A program made the position numbers and the translations under genes. A model generated the notes under the pieces. It made no database searches, was not told where the DNA came from, and saw only the letters and a program-made list of their open reading frames with translations. Below are positions 16,502 through 24,033 of a stretch of 32,404 nucleotides of DNA, one piece after another (the stretch's first letter is position 1; the number at the start of each line of letters is the position of its first letter). The stretch comes from a virus, in IMG/VR virus record IMGVR_UViG_3300030328_002136, positions 1-32,404 of that record; one strand, written 5' to 3'.

Positions 16502-16729
16502 TCAATTCCTCCCATTAACAAACTTATCAATATCACTCCAACTCATTTTATGGATTGAATCAGTATCGGGAACTTGATTGTTATTCATAGAAGGAGTCGG
16601 TGAATCTACTACAACAAAACCGGACTTCATCAAAAGATTATCTTTATTGTAGACTGCGGTTTCCAACTCTTTAATTCTAGAAACCAATTCCTTCAAAATA
16701 ACCAACATATCTTCACTTGTTTCACTCAT
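16502..16729 (-). CDS. 75-residue coiled-coil protein with C-terminal MSW tag
   Basis: The start is ATG 16729 (overlapping the previous gene's end by eight bases). The order is: a coiled coil (residues 5-28, MLVILKELVSRIKELETAV), a flexible segment with Ser, Pro and Asn, and a final 14 residues beginning MSWSDIDKFV. That end is nearly identical in register to the end of the protease-scaffold protein (MSWSDIHKAV), in both cases 14 residues before the stop. This looks like a small scaffold-type protein that carries the capsid-binding end. It may share a partner with the scaffold. Function inferred only. Confidence 0.7.
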   Translation of the reverse strand: MSETSEDMLVILKELVSRIKELETAVYNKDNLLMKSGFVVVDSPTPSMNNNQVPDTDSIHKMSWSDIDKFVNGRN

Positions 16730-17072
16730 CTCTCAAATCCCCCTTTCTCTTTGGATATACAATTTGTCGCAAATCTCTATACAACAACTCATACTCCTTA
16801 CGAAGTTTGCTCGACAACGCAACCATATCAATGTTCCTCTCATCAATACTTACGAACTTCTTTTTCATTTTATCATCGGATTTAACTAAATCCAAGTCTC
16901 TTAGAAGGTCAATCAATTCACCCATTCGGGTAAAGTCTTGACCGAAGTATTCTGTCGGTTCAGCCGATTGAAGAGTTTTCTTCAAGGACTTTTTCTTCTT
17001 CTTATCTAGTCCTTCTAGTATCGGACTGTATTCTTTTTCAATGCTTTCTTTTAGTATATATTCCCAAGTCAT
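16722..17072 (-). CDS. MTWEYILK-tagged protein, helical, unknown
   Basis: This 116-residue protein begins at ATG 17072, overlapping the stop of the preceding gene as ATGA, with GAGGAAGG just upstream. Residues 1-8 are the tag MTWEYILK. The rest is helical and charged, with a Lys-rich stretch (KKKKKSLKKTL) and a second helix LRKEYELLYRDLRQ. It is encoded just before the short C-terminally tagged coiled-coil protein, so tag-bearing proteins of both kinds are made side by side. Function unknown. Confidence 0.7.
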   Translation of the reverse strand: MTWEYILKESIEKEYSPILEGLDKKKKKSLKKTLQSAEPTEYFGQDFTRMGELIDLLRDLDLVKSDDKMKKKFVSIDERNIDMVALSSKLRKEYELLYRDLRQIVYPKRKGDLRDE

Positions 17073-18736
17073 CCTTCCTCACTCCCTTGATTATCAAAAT
17101 CTTGTTTAAAATATTCTTCAACTATGTTTGCTAAGTTTTTCATATTTTTTAGTATTTTCTTTTCTTCTTTTATAGTAAGCATAACCATTCCACCTTTTGT
17201 CCTACTATCGTTAATAATAGTAGTCATAAGGGGTGTGCTTCTTCTTATCAAATCCAAAAGAGAAGTGTCATCAGCAATTTGTTCTTGAGATTGTTCCAGT
17301 CTTTCCAAGTCTTCTTCTATTTGAGGATTAACCCCATATCCTATTTGAACTTGGTCTTCTATGGTTTCAGCCAAATTTTCCGTTTCTTGTTCCAATCTAT
17401 CCAACTCTTCTTTCTGTTGAATAGTCATAATCGAATCTCTTCTTTTTATTAGAAGAGCGTTTATTGATTCAGCATACCCCATTAGTTCTTCATATCCAAA
17501 ATAATCTCTAGTGTATTCATTAGATATTTGGTCTTGCTTTTCTTCAGTCATAAGAGAAGTGTCTTTAGGGGCTTTTGGGCCTTCTTGATATTCAAAAGTA
17601 TCTCCACTACCTCTTATGTCATACATTTTTGCTTGGTTGGGTTCTTTATACAAATCTTGTAGATATTTCAAAGTCTGCCTTCTTTCTTTTTTAGTTCTAC
17701 CAAGTAATCTAAAAACATCTGTTTCTCTATTTTTAGCCAATAAGTCTTTCTCATACCTCTCCAAACGACCTAGTAATGTTTTAAGATTGCTTAGTGTTCT
17801 TGGTTTTACTTGTAAATCACCAACATCTTTCATGTATTTTTTAGTATATTCTTTTAATGAGCCAGTCTTCGTTCCTTCATATGGTTCGTCTAATAATACC
17901 TTTAATTTTTTAATTTCTTTACCTTCTAATTCCGATAATGCGTCTTCTTCAAGTCTATCAAACAACATGTTTAGTTTAGCAAGTGCCATTTTTCTAGGAG
18001 TTTTTTTATCTCCTTGATTTACAGGGTTTGTTTCATCTAGCATAGAAGAAGACGATTCTTCAAGGTAGCGAACTATGTCTTGAGAGCCTTTAATTTTACT
18101 TAGTATTTTCATTATTTCTTTATACGGTTCTTTTTCAATTTCTCCGGTTTCTATATTATACACTGTTGGATAAAGACGCTTTCCTGTTGCTTTAGAATCA
18201 ACCTCTTCATCATCAAAACCACTAACAAGTTCTTCTTTTATTTTACTTTCTTTTTTAGGTTTAGGATTTTCAGCCGCATCTATTTCCCCTTCTAAAACCT
18301 TCAAGTATCTTTCTTGTTCTAAAGGAATTATTTCATCCATTTTAGAATTGAACTGTTCTATGGCCGAAGAGTATTCTTCCTTTAGTTCTGTAGTCAATTT
18401 AGATGATTTGGAGGAACTTTCAAATTGTCCTCTAATATCTTCTATTGATTTTAATTCCTTTTTATAGTCGTGTTCTTTATATTTTCCCTGTCCTCTAAAG
18501 GCAAAATCTTCAACTAGTATTTTATGAACTTCGGAATTTAAACCTTCACTTTCAAGAAAATAATTTGTTTCTTTAGTTCCGTCTTTTTTAGTTGTGGTTT
18601 TTGCTTTTCTTTTAGTCGAAGTAGAGTAGTGAAAGTCTTTAGCCTCTAAACCTTCGACAATTTTTATTTCATTCTTCATATCCTCAATAAACCTATCCCT
18701 TTCATCTTTGGGTAAGTTCACTTTAAGAATATTCAA
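17069..18736 (-). CDS. Large helical protein, unknown, with degenerate tag
   Basis: The best start is TTG 18736, five to six bases after GGTGAT; GTG 18748 is possible but has no ribosome site. From 18736 the N-terminus is MNILKVNLPKDE, which looks like the tag without its Trp residue. The 555 residues are charged and mostly helical, with coiled stretches (RLEQETENLAETIEDQ; DLERLEQSQEQIADD). There is no enzyme motif I can find. In size and character it matches the two large proteins at 26390-30759. These may be internal head proteins or part of a packaging complex; evidence is only position between portal and scaffold genes. Confidence 0.65.
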   Translation of the reverse strand: MNILKVNLPKDERDRFIEDMKNEIKIVEGLEAKDFHYSTSTKRKAKTTTKKDGTKETNYFLESEGLNSEVHKILVEDFAFRGQGKYKEHDYKKELKSIEDIRGQFESSSKSSKLTTELKEEYSSAIEQFNSKMDEIIPLEQERYLKVLEGEIDAAENPKPKKESKIKEELVSGFDDEEVDSKATGKRLYPTVYNIETGEIEKEPYKEIMKILSKIKGSQDIVRYLEESSSSMLDETNPVNQGDKKTPRKMALAKLNMLFDRLEEDALSELEGKEIKKLKVLLDEPYEGTKTGSLKEYTKKYMKDVGDLQVKPRTLSNLKTLLGRLERYEKDLLAKNRETDVFRLLGRTKKERRQTLKYLQDLYKEPNQAKMYDIRGSGDTFEYQEGPKAPKDTSLMTEEKQDQISNEYTRDYFGYEELMGYAESINALLIKRRDSIMTIQQKEELDRLEQETENLAETIEDQVQIGYGVNPQIEEDLERLEQSQEQIADDTSLLDLIRRSTPLMTTIINDSRTKGGMVMLTIKEEKKILKNMKNLANIVEEYFKQDFDNQGSEEG

Positions 18737-18741
18737 AACAA

Positions 18742-18966
18742 TCACCACTTGTTTTCAGTTTTCTTTCGCTTCTTTACAGGTAGTTGGACTACATCGGGAG
18801 TATCGGCTGAACCTCTAGATTGTCTATGACTAGTATCGGGCGGTAGTCCACCAACCGAATAGTCTCTACTAATCTTAACTGTTCTATCTTCGGCGGCTCT
18901 TTGAGAGCGAACCTGTGCTAATTCCTTTGCTAGTCTTCTTTCTTTCTGTGCTGTATCTTCTGTCAT
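18742..18966 (-). CDS. Small basic protein, unknown
   Basis: The start is ATG 18966 (MTEDTAQKER), chosen because GAGGA is six bases upstream; an ATG at 18972 has none. The 74 residues start with a charged helix (KERRLAKELAQVRSQRAAED), continue through Ser/Thr/Arg-rich residues and end in a basic cluster KKRKKTENKW. No tag is visible. The terminal basic stretch and high charge suggest a nucleic-acid- or capsid-binding small protein. It overlaps the next gene's start region. Confidence 0.55.
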   Translation of the reverse strand: MTEDTAQKERRLAKELAQVRSQRAAEDRTVKISRDYSVGGLPPDTSHRQSRGSADTPDVVQLPVKKRKKTENKW

Positions 18967-18968
18967 AA

Positions 18969-19172
18969 TCATTCCTCTTTCTTCTTACAAGAATTGCATA
19001 GTAGTATGTGTTTTCCTCGCTTGCTTTTATTTGTGTTTCTCAATGCGACTCTAGCCCCACATTTATCACACTTTTTGCTTTTACTAGTTGTGTCTTTACC
19101 CCGTTTAGGTTGGCTCTGTAAATATCTTTTATACCTTGAAGGGTCTACTTTAATAATATCTTTCCAAGTCAT
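18969..19172 (-). CDS. MTWKDIIK-tagged zinc ribbon protein
   Basis: This 67-residue protein starts at ATG 19172 (TAATG overlap) behind AAGGAG. The N-terminal tag MTWKDIIKV is followed by a basic linker (SQPKRGKDTTSKSKK) and a zinc ribbon with C35-x2-C38 and C59-x2-C62 and a Lys-rich end. The zinc ribbon can bind DNA or protein. It is one of several small tag-plus-zinc proteins in the window. Confidence 0.75.
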   Translation of the reverse strand: MTWKDIIKVDPSRYKRYLQSQPKRGKDTTSKSKKCDKCGARVALRNTNKSKRGKHILLCNSCKKKEE

Positions 19173-19528
19173 TATCTTCGTCTCCTTTGTCCTTTTCTTC
19201 TAGGTTTTCTTGAGTCTTTCATTTGTTGAAACTTTCTTTTTTGTTCCCTTTCTGTTTGTTCTCTTACTGCCCTATTGTATGATTTAATATCTACGGCGGG
19301 TATTGTATAAATCTCTTGCCAATTGGGGCTGTGGCTTCGGAAAATTAAGGTAGAGGAATTATTTGAAATATTATATTCTCTTGCTATTTTTTGAATTTTA
19401 GCCCAACCTAACTGATTTGGCTCTCTTGCCAATTCAACAATTTTATTTTTTTCTAAGTCTCTAAAGAAACCGCTAAAGTCTGCAATTTCTTCCTTAGATA
19501 TATCTGTCTTTAGTATATTTTTCCACAT
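19172..19528 (-). CDS. MWKNILK-tagged protein with Arg-rich tail
   Basis: The start is ATG 19528 (MWKNILKT); its A overlaps the portal stop as TGATG and GGAGG lies eight bases upstream. After the tag the 118-residue chain has a mixed region, a possible helix-turn-helix (WAKIQKIAREYNIS), a short strand-rich part (STLIFRSHSPNWQEIY) and a very basic C-terminal end (KPRRKGQRRRR). The Arg-rich end suggests nucleic-acid binding. It follows the portal gene. Confidence 0.7.
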   Translation of the reverse strand: MWKNILKTDISKEEIADFSGFFRDLEKNKIVELAREPNQLGWAKIQKIAREYNISNNSSTLIFRSHSPNWQEIYTIPAVDIKSYNRAVREQTEREQKRKFQQMKDSRKPRRKGQRRRR

Positions 19529-21165
19529 CAAGGAATCCTCCTTTCACTTCTTCTATCCACATTTTGATTTCCTGCATCAGCCGGTAATCCTGTCATTCGC
19601 TTATCCGGCCCTACACTCATTGAAGGTTTATTCCTTGTGGTTGCAGGATTCTCTTGAGGGGTAGAACCTCCCTCCATCATTGTTCTCATGTTCTCATCTA
19701 AATCCCGTTGGTCTAAATTAGAACCGGCCAACGGGTCTACGCCACTTTCAGCCTTACTTTCTTCTTGTTGAGGTTCTTCTACAGGTTCCGGCTTCTTGAA
19801 AGTAAATTGTCCGTCTTCATCCATATCAACTTCAAATCCTAGATTCTTTACAGAGGCCGCAATATTAACTTCTATCTCTCTTTTGCGAAGACCGGCTATT
19901 TCATCTTCTTCTTCACTTGGAGGTAGTTTCAATACCCAATCAGTAATTCCAAATTGCTTAACTAAGAACGGGAATACATAATTATTGTAGACATTTTGAG
20001 CCATTTGAACTGCTCGATTAGTAACAAGTATTTGCATACCTTCATTGTTCAATCCACCACTAGTAGTATTGTCAGCCATGAAGACTTTACTCACTCCATA
20101 GAATGCTGAAATCCTATCTCTTAAGTCATCCTTAACAGCCGTGTATTCCATCTCTTTTAGACTATCCATAAACTTAATCCATTCAACAGAGCCTTTTCCA
20201 TTCTCCGCCTCGATTCCCATAACAGGAATATAGTGTGGGTCTTGTTCCATTCTTTCTTTGACGCTTCTCCAAAAACTAGACATTGATTCCATGTTTCTAG
20301 TTTGGACTGCTAGCAAACCTCTAGGCATACGGCTCTTAGTGTAAGAAGAGTTAATGTAATTCTCCATAGCAATAAGAGTCATAATATGATTGAATAGTGT
20401 CATAACCGGAGAGTGGCCGTAAAGCCTACTAGGACTATACTTACTGAAATGTAAGACTTCCCCTTCAATGTAATTTTGTTCTTCTCCGTTGGCTCTATTG
20501 ATGTAATGTATAGGGAAAAGTGGACTGTTACAATCGGGACAATTTTCATGTGGTTCTTGGCTGATGTGACTTCTATGATTAATACAGGTAAATCCTTTTG
20601 TTCCTCTAATTCCTAATTCATCAGCGTAGATGCTCATAGTAACAGGGTCGCCTCTAAACAATTCTTTTATTCGGTGCATACGGATTTTACCATTACCGTC
20701 TAAATAGTATTCCTTGACAAGAACAATGTAAGCATCATCCATAATGTTTAGGTCGTCTTCTAATTCTTTAAAGACATCAATGAAGAGTTGTTCGGACTTA
20801 TTGACATATCCTTCAATAAACTTTTCAGCATACTCTAATTGTTTAGGGTCGGGTTTCTTTAGGTCTGTAGAACCACACCTTGCACATTCTGTAACGGGTC
20901 TTTTATGTGTCTTTTGGCATTCATTACATCGGGCTTCGTATGCCTTTTCCCAAACATAGCCTCTACGGAATATCTCTTGTTTTAATTGAGTGATACAGGT
21001 TCGGACAATAACAGACTGTTGGGTGATGTTATAGACCATTGGCCCTGTCATCATGTAAGAGTTTTCACGCTCTTGTATTCCAATATTGTAGACCTTTCTA
21101 TCAGCCGGTTTAGGGGTAGACCGTCTAAACAAATTGCTTATTTTGAATTGTCTCTTTTCCGCCAT
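19528..21165 (-). CDS. Portal protein with two zinc knuckles
   Basis: This 545-residue protein (start ATG 21165, MAEKRQF) is the portal that makes the DNA entry ring at one head vertex. Supporting features: length, position two head genes after the terminase, the N-terminal region with YMMTGPMVYNITQQSVI, a helix-rich centre (SSYTKSRMPRGLLAVQ), and the conserved motif PVMTLFNHIMTLIAMENY. Two zinc-binding loops are unusual: C80-x2-C83 with C94-x2-C97, and C194/H197 with C209-x2-C212. The C-terminal 80 residues are flexible, with Gln, Pro and Asn. A longer reading to 21174 lacks a good start site. The zinc loops might strengthen the ring or contact the terminase or tail adaptor. Confidence 0.8.
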   Translation of the reverse strand: MAEKRQFKISNLFRRSTPKPADRKVYNIGIQERENSYMMTGPMVYNITQQSVIVRTCITQLKQEIFRRGYVWEKAYEARCNECQKTHKRPVTECARCGSTDLKKPDPKQLEYAEKFIEGYVNKSEQLFIDVFKELEDDLNIMDDAYIVLVKEYYLDGNGKIRMHRIKELFRGDPVTMSIYADELGIRGTKGFTCINHRSHISQEPHENCPDCNSPLFPIHYINRANGEEQNYIEGEVLHFSKYSPSRLYGHSPVMTLFNHIMTLIAMENYINSSYTKSRMPRGLLAVQTRNMESMSSFWRSVKERMEQDPHYIPVMGIEAENGKGSVEWIKFMDSLKEMEYTAVKDDLRDRISAFYGVSKVFMADNTTSGGLNNEGMQILVTNRAVQMAQNVYNNYVFPFLVKQFGITDWVLKLPPSEEEDEIAGLRKREIEVNIAASVKNLGFEVDMDEDGQFTFKKPEPVEEPQQEESKAESGVDPLAGSNLDQRDLDENMRTMMEGGSTPQENPATTRNKPSMSVGPDKRMTGLPADAGNQNVDRRSERRIP

Positions 21166-21216
21166 AACACTCATCCCCGTCTATGTTGTAATATCACGCC
21201 TTTTTAATACTACCCG

Positions 21217-21504
21217 TCACCAAAGTTTCTTACAGGCTAAACATTTAGGAGTTTTAATCTCGCCTTTACATTGGTCGCATTTATGTCTTGCTTTAAAATT
21301 AGCCCTGCGGTCTTCATCAGTATGAGTTCCACCGCCTCTATTCTTTCCTTTACCTTTGTAATTGCCATATCCTTCAGCACCTGCATGAATTTTTTTATCT
21401 TCGACAGTTCGCATCATAATTTTTTTACCTTCTCTATCTGAAGGATATACTTTACCTTGCACCATATCTTCTTTATCTTTCTTGAGAACTTTTTTCCAAA
21501 TCAT
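21217..21504 (-). CDS. MIWKKVLK-tagged zinc ribbon protein
   Basis: This 95-residue protein starts at ATG 21504 (TAATG overlap with the upstream gene) behind GGGGGGAG. The tag MIWKKVLKK is followed by a basic, flexible middle rich in Gly (YGNYKGKGKNRGGGTH) and a C-terminal zinc ribbon C76-x2-C79 with C88-x2-C91. The rest of the protein has no clear fold. It is read immediately before the portal gene. Confidence 0.75.
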   Translation of the reverse strand: MIWKKVLKKDKEDMVQGKVYPSDREGKKIMMRTVEDKKIHAGAEGYGNYKGKGKNRGGGTHTDEDRRANFKARHKCDQCKGEIKTPKCLACKKLW

Positions 21505-21887
21505 TATACTCCCCCCAATTTTTCTCTAATCATTTTATCTCTAATAGAATCCCATTTTTTAGAAGGTTGAGGAACCATTCTTAATTCGGGCATAGTTCTC
21601 ATTTCCTCATCAACATCTCGCTCAATTCTTCCTCGCTCGTCTTTCATTTCATTGTCTATTTTTCTATGTAGTTCTCCCATTGTCTGTTCGGGAGTCTTAC
21701 TTTCAACTTCAATAGCATACTCCATAGGCTCTATTAATAACCAAGCGGGATGCCCGTAAGTTTCTTGGAGAAGAATGTATTTAGATTCCAGTTCTGTCAA
21801 ATCTTCATCACTAATTGTAGAAAGGATTTCTTTAGGATATTGGTTTCTCCAATAGTATTCTTTTTTAAGAATCTCTTGCCAACTCAT
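21504..21887 (-). CDS. MSWQEILK-tagged helical protein, unknown
   Basis: This 127-residue protein starts at ATG 21887, overlapping the previous stop as ATGA, with GGGGAGAA upstream. The tag MSWQEILKK is followed by a helical N-terminal half (SDEDLTELESKYILLQETYG) and a charged coiled segment with repeated Asp/Glu/Arg (RGRIERDVDEEMR). The last part has a Pro-rich turn, then a basic helix. Function unknown. Confidence 0.7.
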   Translation of the reverse strand: MSWQEILKKEYYWRNQYPKEILSTISDEDLTELESKYILLQETYGHPAWLLIEPMEYAIEVESKTPEQTMGELHRKIDNEMKDERGRIERDVDEEMRTMPELRMVPQPSKKWDSIRDKMIREKLGGV

Positions 21888-22285
21888 TCTTCTCCCCTCA
21901 ATTGATTTTCCTTTGAAGTCTTATCGTTATCAATAGGGCCACCTTTAGCCCAAGTGTAGCAGGTTCTCGCTGAATGACATTTAAAATCGTGCATCCAACA
22001 ATAACCTAAACGACCGTCTTTATCTGTAGAAAGCGGCATACATTCATCCATTCTAGGTGAAATATCAAAAGCAATACAATTACTACAATTTGATTCTTTA
22101 GCAACATCAGCAGTAGTATTCCATTGTTTAGCATATCGTTCCCAATAATCCTTATCGTCTAAATTAAGAGGGCCGTATTGAATATGTTTTTCTTTAACAG
22201 CCCTATCTCTATTTTTAGTATTGAGTTTCAAGTCTTGAGTCGCTCTAGGACAAGCGAGTTCCTTTAGGATGATATGCCAAGTCAT
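21884..22285 (-). CDS. MTWHIILK-tagged Cys-rich protein
   Basis: This 133-residue protein starts at ATG 22285 (ATGA overlap). The tag MTWHIILKEL is followed by a chain of six cysteines in the second half: C67, C70, C82, C96, C103 and C109, plus C12. The motif NCSNCIAFDISPRMDECM leads to GYCWMHDFKCHSARTCYTW and a GGP turn. This could bind an Fe-S cluster or two zinc ions. The pattern resembles other small Cys-rich phage proteins, but I cannot name the family. The seven cysteines and strong ribosome/tag context suggest a functional cofactor site. Confidence 0.7.
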   Translation of the reverse strand: MTWHIILKELACPRATQDLKLNTKNRDRAVKEKHIQYGPLNLDDKDYWERYAKQWNTTADVAKESNCSNCIAFDISPRMDECMPLSTDKDGRLGYCWMHDFKCHSARTCYTWAKGGPIDNDKTSKENQLRGEE

Positions 22286-22416
22286 GCTGTAAATGGCCCC
22301 CTTCTTTTACTACTCTTTCTTTTTTTATCTTTACAAGCAGGGCATGTTGGCTTACATTTTTTCCCACATGGTTTTTTATTGGTAGGCTTAACCCTTAGAA
22401 TATTTTGCCAAGTCAT
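22282..22416 (-). CDS. 44-residue MTWQNILR-tagged micro-protein with four cysteines
   Basis: The gene starts at ATG 22416 with GGGGATGAG upstream and stops at TGA 22282, overlapping the next ATG. The tag MTWQNILRV (Arg in place of Lys) is followed by C17-x3-C21-x3-C25-x2-C28 in a Lys/Pro background, and a basic end (KKRKSSKRRG). It is likely a zinc knuckle or a metal-binding peptide. Strong ribosome site, ATGA overlap and the tag argue that this very short gene is real. Confidence 0.65.
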   Translation of the reverse strand: MTWQNILRVKPTNKKPCGKKCKPTCPACKDKKRKSSKRRGPFTA

Positions 22417-22541
22417 TTTCTCATCCCCTTTGGCCTATCCGCTTTAATCCAACAGTCGTTACAAAAACCAAACGGGTGCATTTTTGAAGAATTTCTAGTA
22501 TAGCATCTAGAGCAATACGCATATTTTTTATCCTTAGACAA
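22413..22541 (-). CDS. 42-residue zinc ribbon protein without tag
   Basis: The start is TTG 22541, within the last codons of the LAGLIDADG gene, with GGTGG five bases upstream; the stop overlaps the next gene. It reads MSKDKKYAYCSRCYTR and continues to C27-x2-C30, a compact zinc ribbon with C10, C13, C27 and C30. It ends in a basic stretch. The TTG start and overlap make the exact start the least certain part. It is the only small zinc ribbon here without the tag. Confidence 0.55.
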   Translation of the reverse strand: MSKDKKYAYCSRCYTRNSSKMHPFGFCNDCWIKADRPKGMRK

Positions 22542-23904
22542 CGATACCACCTAAACTTTCCATCTCATCCATAACGGACATCTTACAGTTATCTTGGTAT
22601 TTTGAAATATCATCTACATATATTCCTTCTTTAGCAAAATCAAAACCTACATGGTCTTTATGATTCTCCCACTTCATTAACTTGAATATTTCATCACATC
22701 TACCCTTATACCAATCGGCTTTCTTATATGACTTCTTCATCCTAATAAGTTCAAGTAGAAGATTAGCATTACCTTTCTTTAATCTAAAATGGGGCAAACA
22801 CTTACTCAATAATTCAGTAACCTCTGCTTGAGAATAAAAATTAAGTCTATTAACGGGCCTAGTGTCTTGAGGGGATTTTTGGTCTAAGTGTAATTTACCT
22901 ATACCCCCTAATGCCTTATGTATCTCTGTCATAAACGCCTTTCCTCTTTCACCTGTAGCAACCAAACCCACTCTAGGATTATGGTTTCTATCCATAGTAA
23001 TGTAACCATCGGAGTCAATAAAGGCCGCAGTATAAGCCCAAATATTCTTTTTAATCTCCGAATCTAAATTATAATAGCGGCCTTCTATTGAAGTAATGTC
23101 AAGTGCCTTAACCATCTTAGAGATAGAGTGCCAAGAAGACCTATCATAAAGTTTTGAAGGCATACGGTCATGCAATTCTCTAGCCGATATTCCTTGATTA
23201 GAAGATACCTGTTTTAAAATATAATCATTAGTTTGTTCTTTCAAAGATTTTCTTATTGAGGAATCAGTTATGGTTTTTAGTTCTGCCCTAAATTCTTTCT
23301 TAGCATTGTTCATCTCTTTCTGTAGTATTGAGAACTGACGACCATAGGGTGTTTCTTTTTGGTCTAATTCCGCCTCCCAATATTTACAAAGGGAATCAAT
23401 GACTCGTCTTCTTTGAGATGACTCTTTCATTTTGTTTAACTTAGATAAATCCTTTTCATCAAATTTCATTTTAATAAATGCCTCTCGATATGGGCCTATC
23501 CAATAAATACTATCAATGCACTTAGACAAATGTTCGGAATAACCATCAATCAAATCATCAATACTTTTAGACATTCTTAGCCTATCGTTTCCTTTCAAGT
23601 TTCTTCTTTCTTTACGCATGGCCTTTACTACATCCGGTATTCCTTGACCGTAAAGTTCGTATGTTTTAGGAAAGGCCTCAACATGTCTTTTTGCTTGAGA
23701 AGCGTTTATGTTGTAGTCTCTACAGACTTTAACTACGGCCTCATGTTCGGAAAATATACTTAAGTTGTTTCTTAGGCTTAATTGTATTTCATCACCATCA
23801 ACAATTTGCTTAACATCTTCTAAATCATTATCGGCTTCTTCTTCAAGTTCAGCAACTTGTTCTAGCCTTTGACTAGCCTCTCTTAGTTCATCCGGTGTTG
23901 CCAT
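22534..23904 (-). CDS. LAGLIDADG homing-endonuclease-like protein with HTH regions
   Basis: This 456-residue protein starts at ATG 23904 behind GAGGA. The LAGLIDADG motif is seen once near residues 291-300 (YTAAFIDSDGY), followed by the expected beta segment and RVGLVATGERG. A helix-turn-helix-like region is at about residues 58-80 (VCRDYNINASQAKRHVE), and a winged helix at about 236-281 with SNQGISARELHDRMPSK. The rest is helical. LAGLIDADG proteins with one motif work as dimers to cut long DNA targets. It lies two genes after the terminase, free-standing, not inside an intron that I can see. It could be a homing endonuclease that has invaded the module, or a domesticated protein with a virus function. 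Confidence 0.75.
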   Translation of the reverse strand: MATPDELREASQRLEQVAELEEEADNDLEDVKQIVDGDEIQLSLRNNLSIFSEHEAVVKVCRDYNINASQAKRHVEAFPKTYELYGQGIPDVVKAMRKERRNLKGNDRLRMSKSIDDLIDGYSEHLSKCIDSIYWIGPYREAFIKMKFDEKDLSKLNKMKESSQRRRVIDSLCKYWEAELDQKETPYGRQFSILQKEMNNAKKEFRAELKTITDSSIRKSLKEQTNDYILKQVSSNQGISARELHDRMPSKLYDRSSWHSISKMVKALDITSIEGRYYNLDSEIKKNIWAYTAAFIDSDGYITMDRNHNPRVGLVATGERGKAFMTEIHKALGGIGKLHLDQKSPQDTRPVNRLNFYSQAEVTELLSKCLPHFRLKKGNANLLLELIRMKKSYKKADWYKGRCDEIFKLMKWENHKDHVGFDFAKEGIYVDDISKYQDNCKMSVMDEMESLGGIVV

Positions 23905-23913
23905 AAAAAATCC

Positions 23914-24033
23914 TCACAATAACTTAGGGGTAAAATCAGTAATATTATTTTTTAGCAAAATAACTTCTATCAAACTTAACGCTAGGTCTTCTTCATTAAC
24001 CTTCGCCAATTTCAATATTTCAAGCCAAGACAT
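23914..24033 (-). CDS. 39-residue MSWLEILK-tagged micro-protein
   Basis: This gene starts at ATG 24033, overlapping the end of the upstream gene by 14 bases, and stops at TGA 23914. The tag MSWLEILKLAK is followed by a short hydrophobic helical tail (LALSLIEVILLKNN). The ribosome site is weak (GGGGG about ten bases upstream), so expression may depend on translational coupling. Almost the whole product is tag plus one helix. It may be a minimal binder to the tag's partner. Confidence 0.6.
   Translation of the reverse strand: MSWLEILKLAKVNEEDLALSLIEVILLKNNITDFTPKLL

Noticed and set aside
22534-23904. Intron or intein containing the LAGLIDADG protein
   Set aside because: It has its own start and stop, strong ribosome site and overlaps with neighbours; no split host gene is visible on either side.
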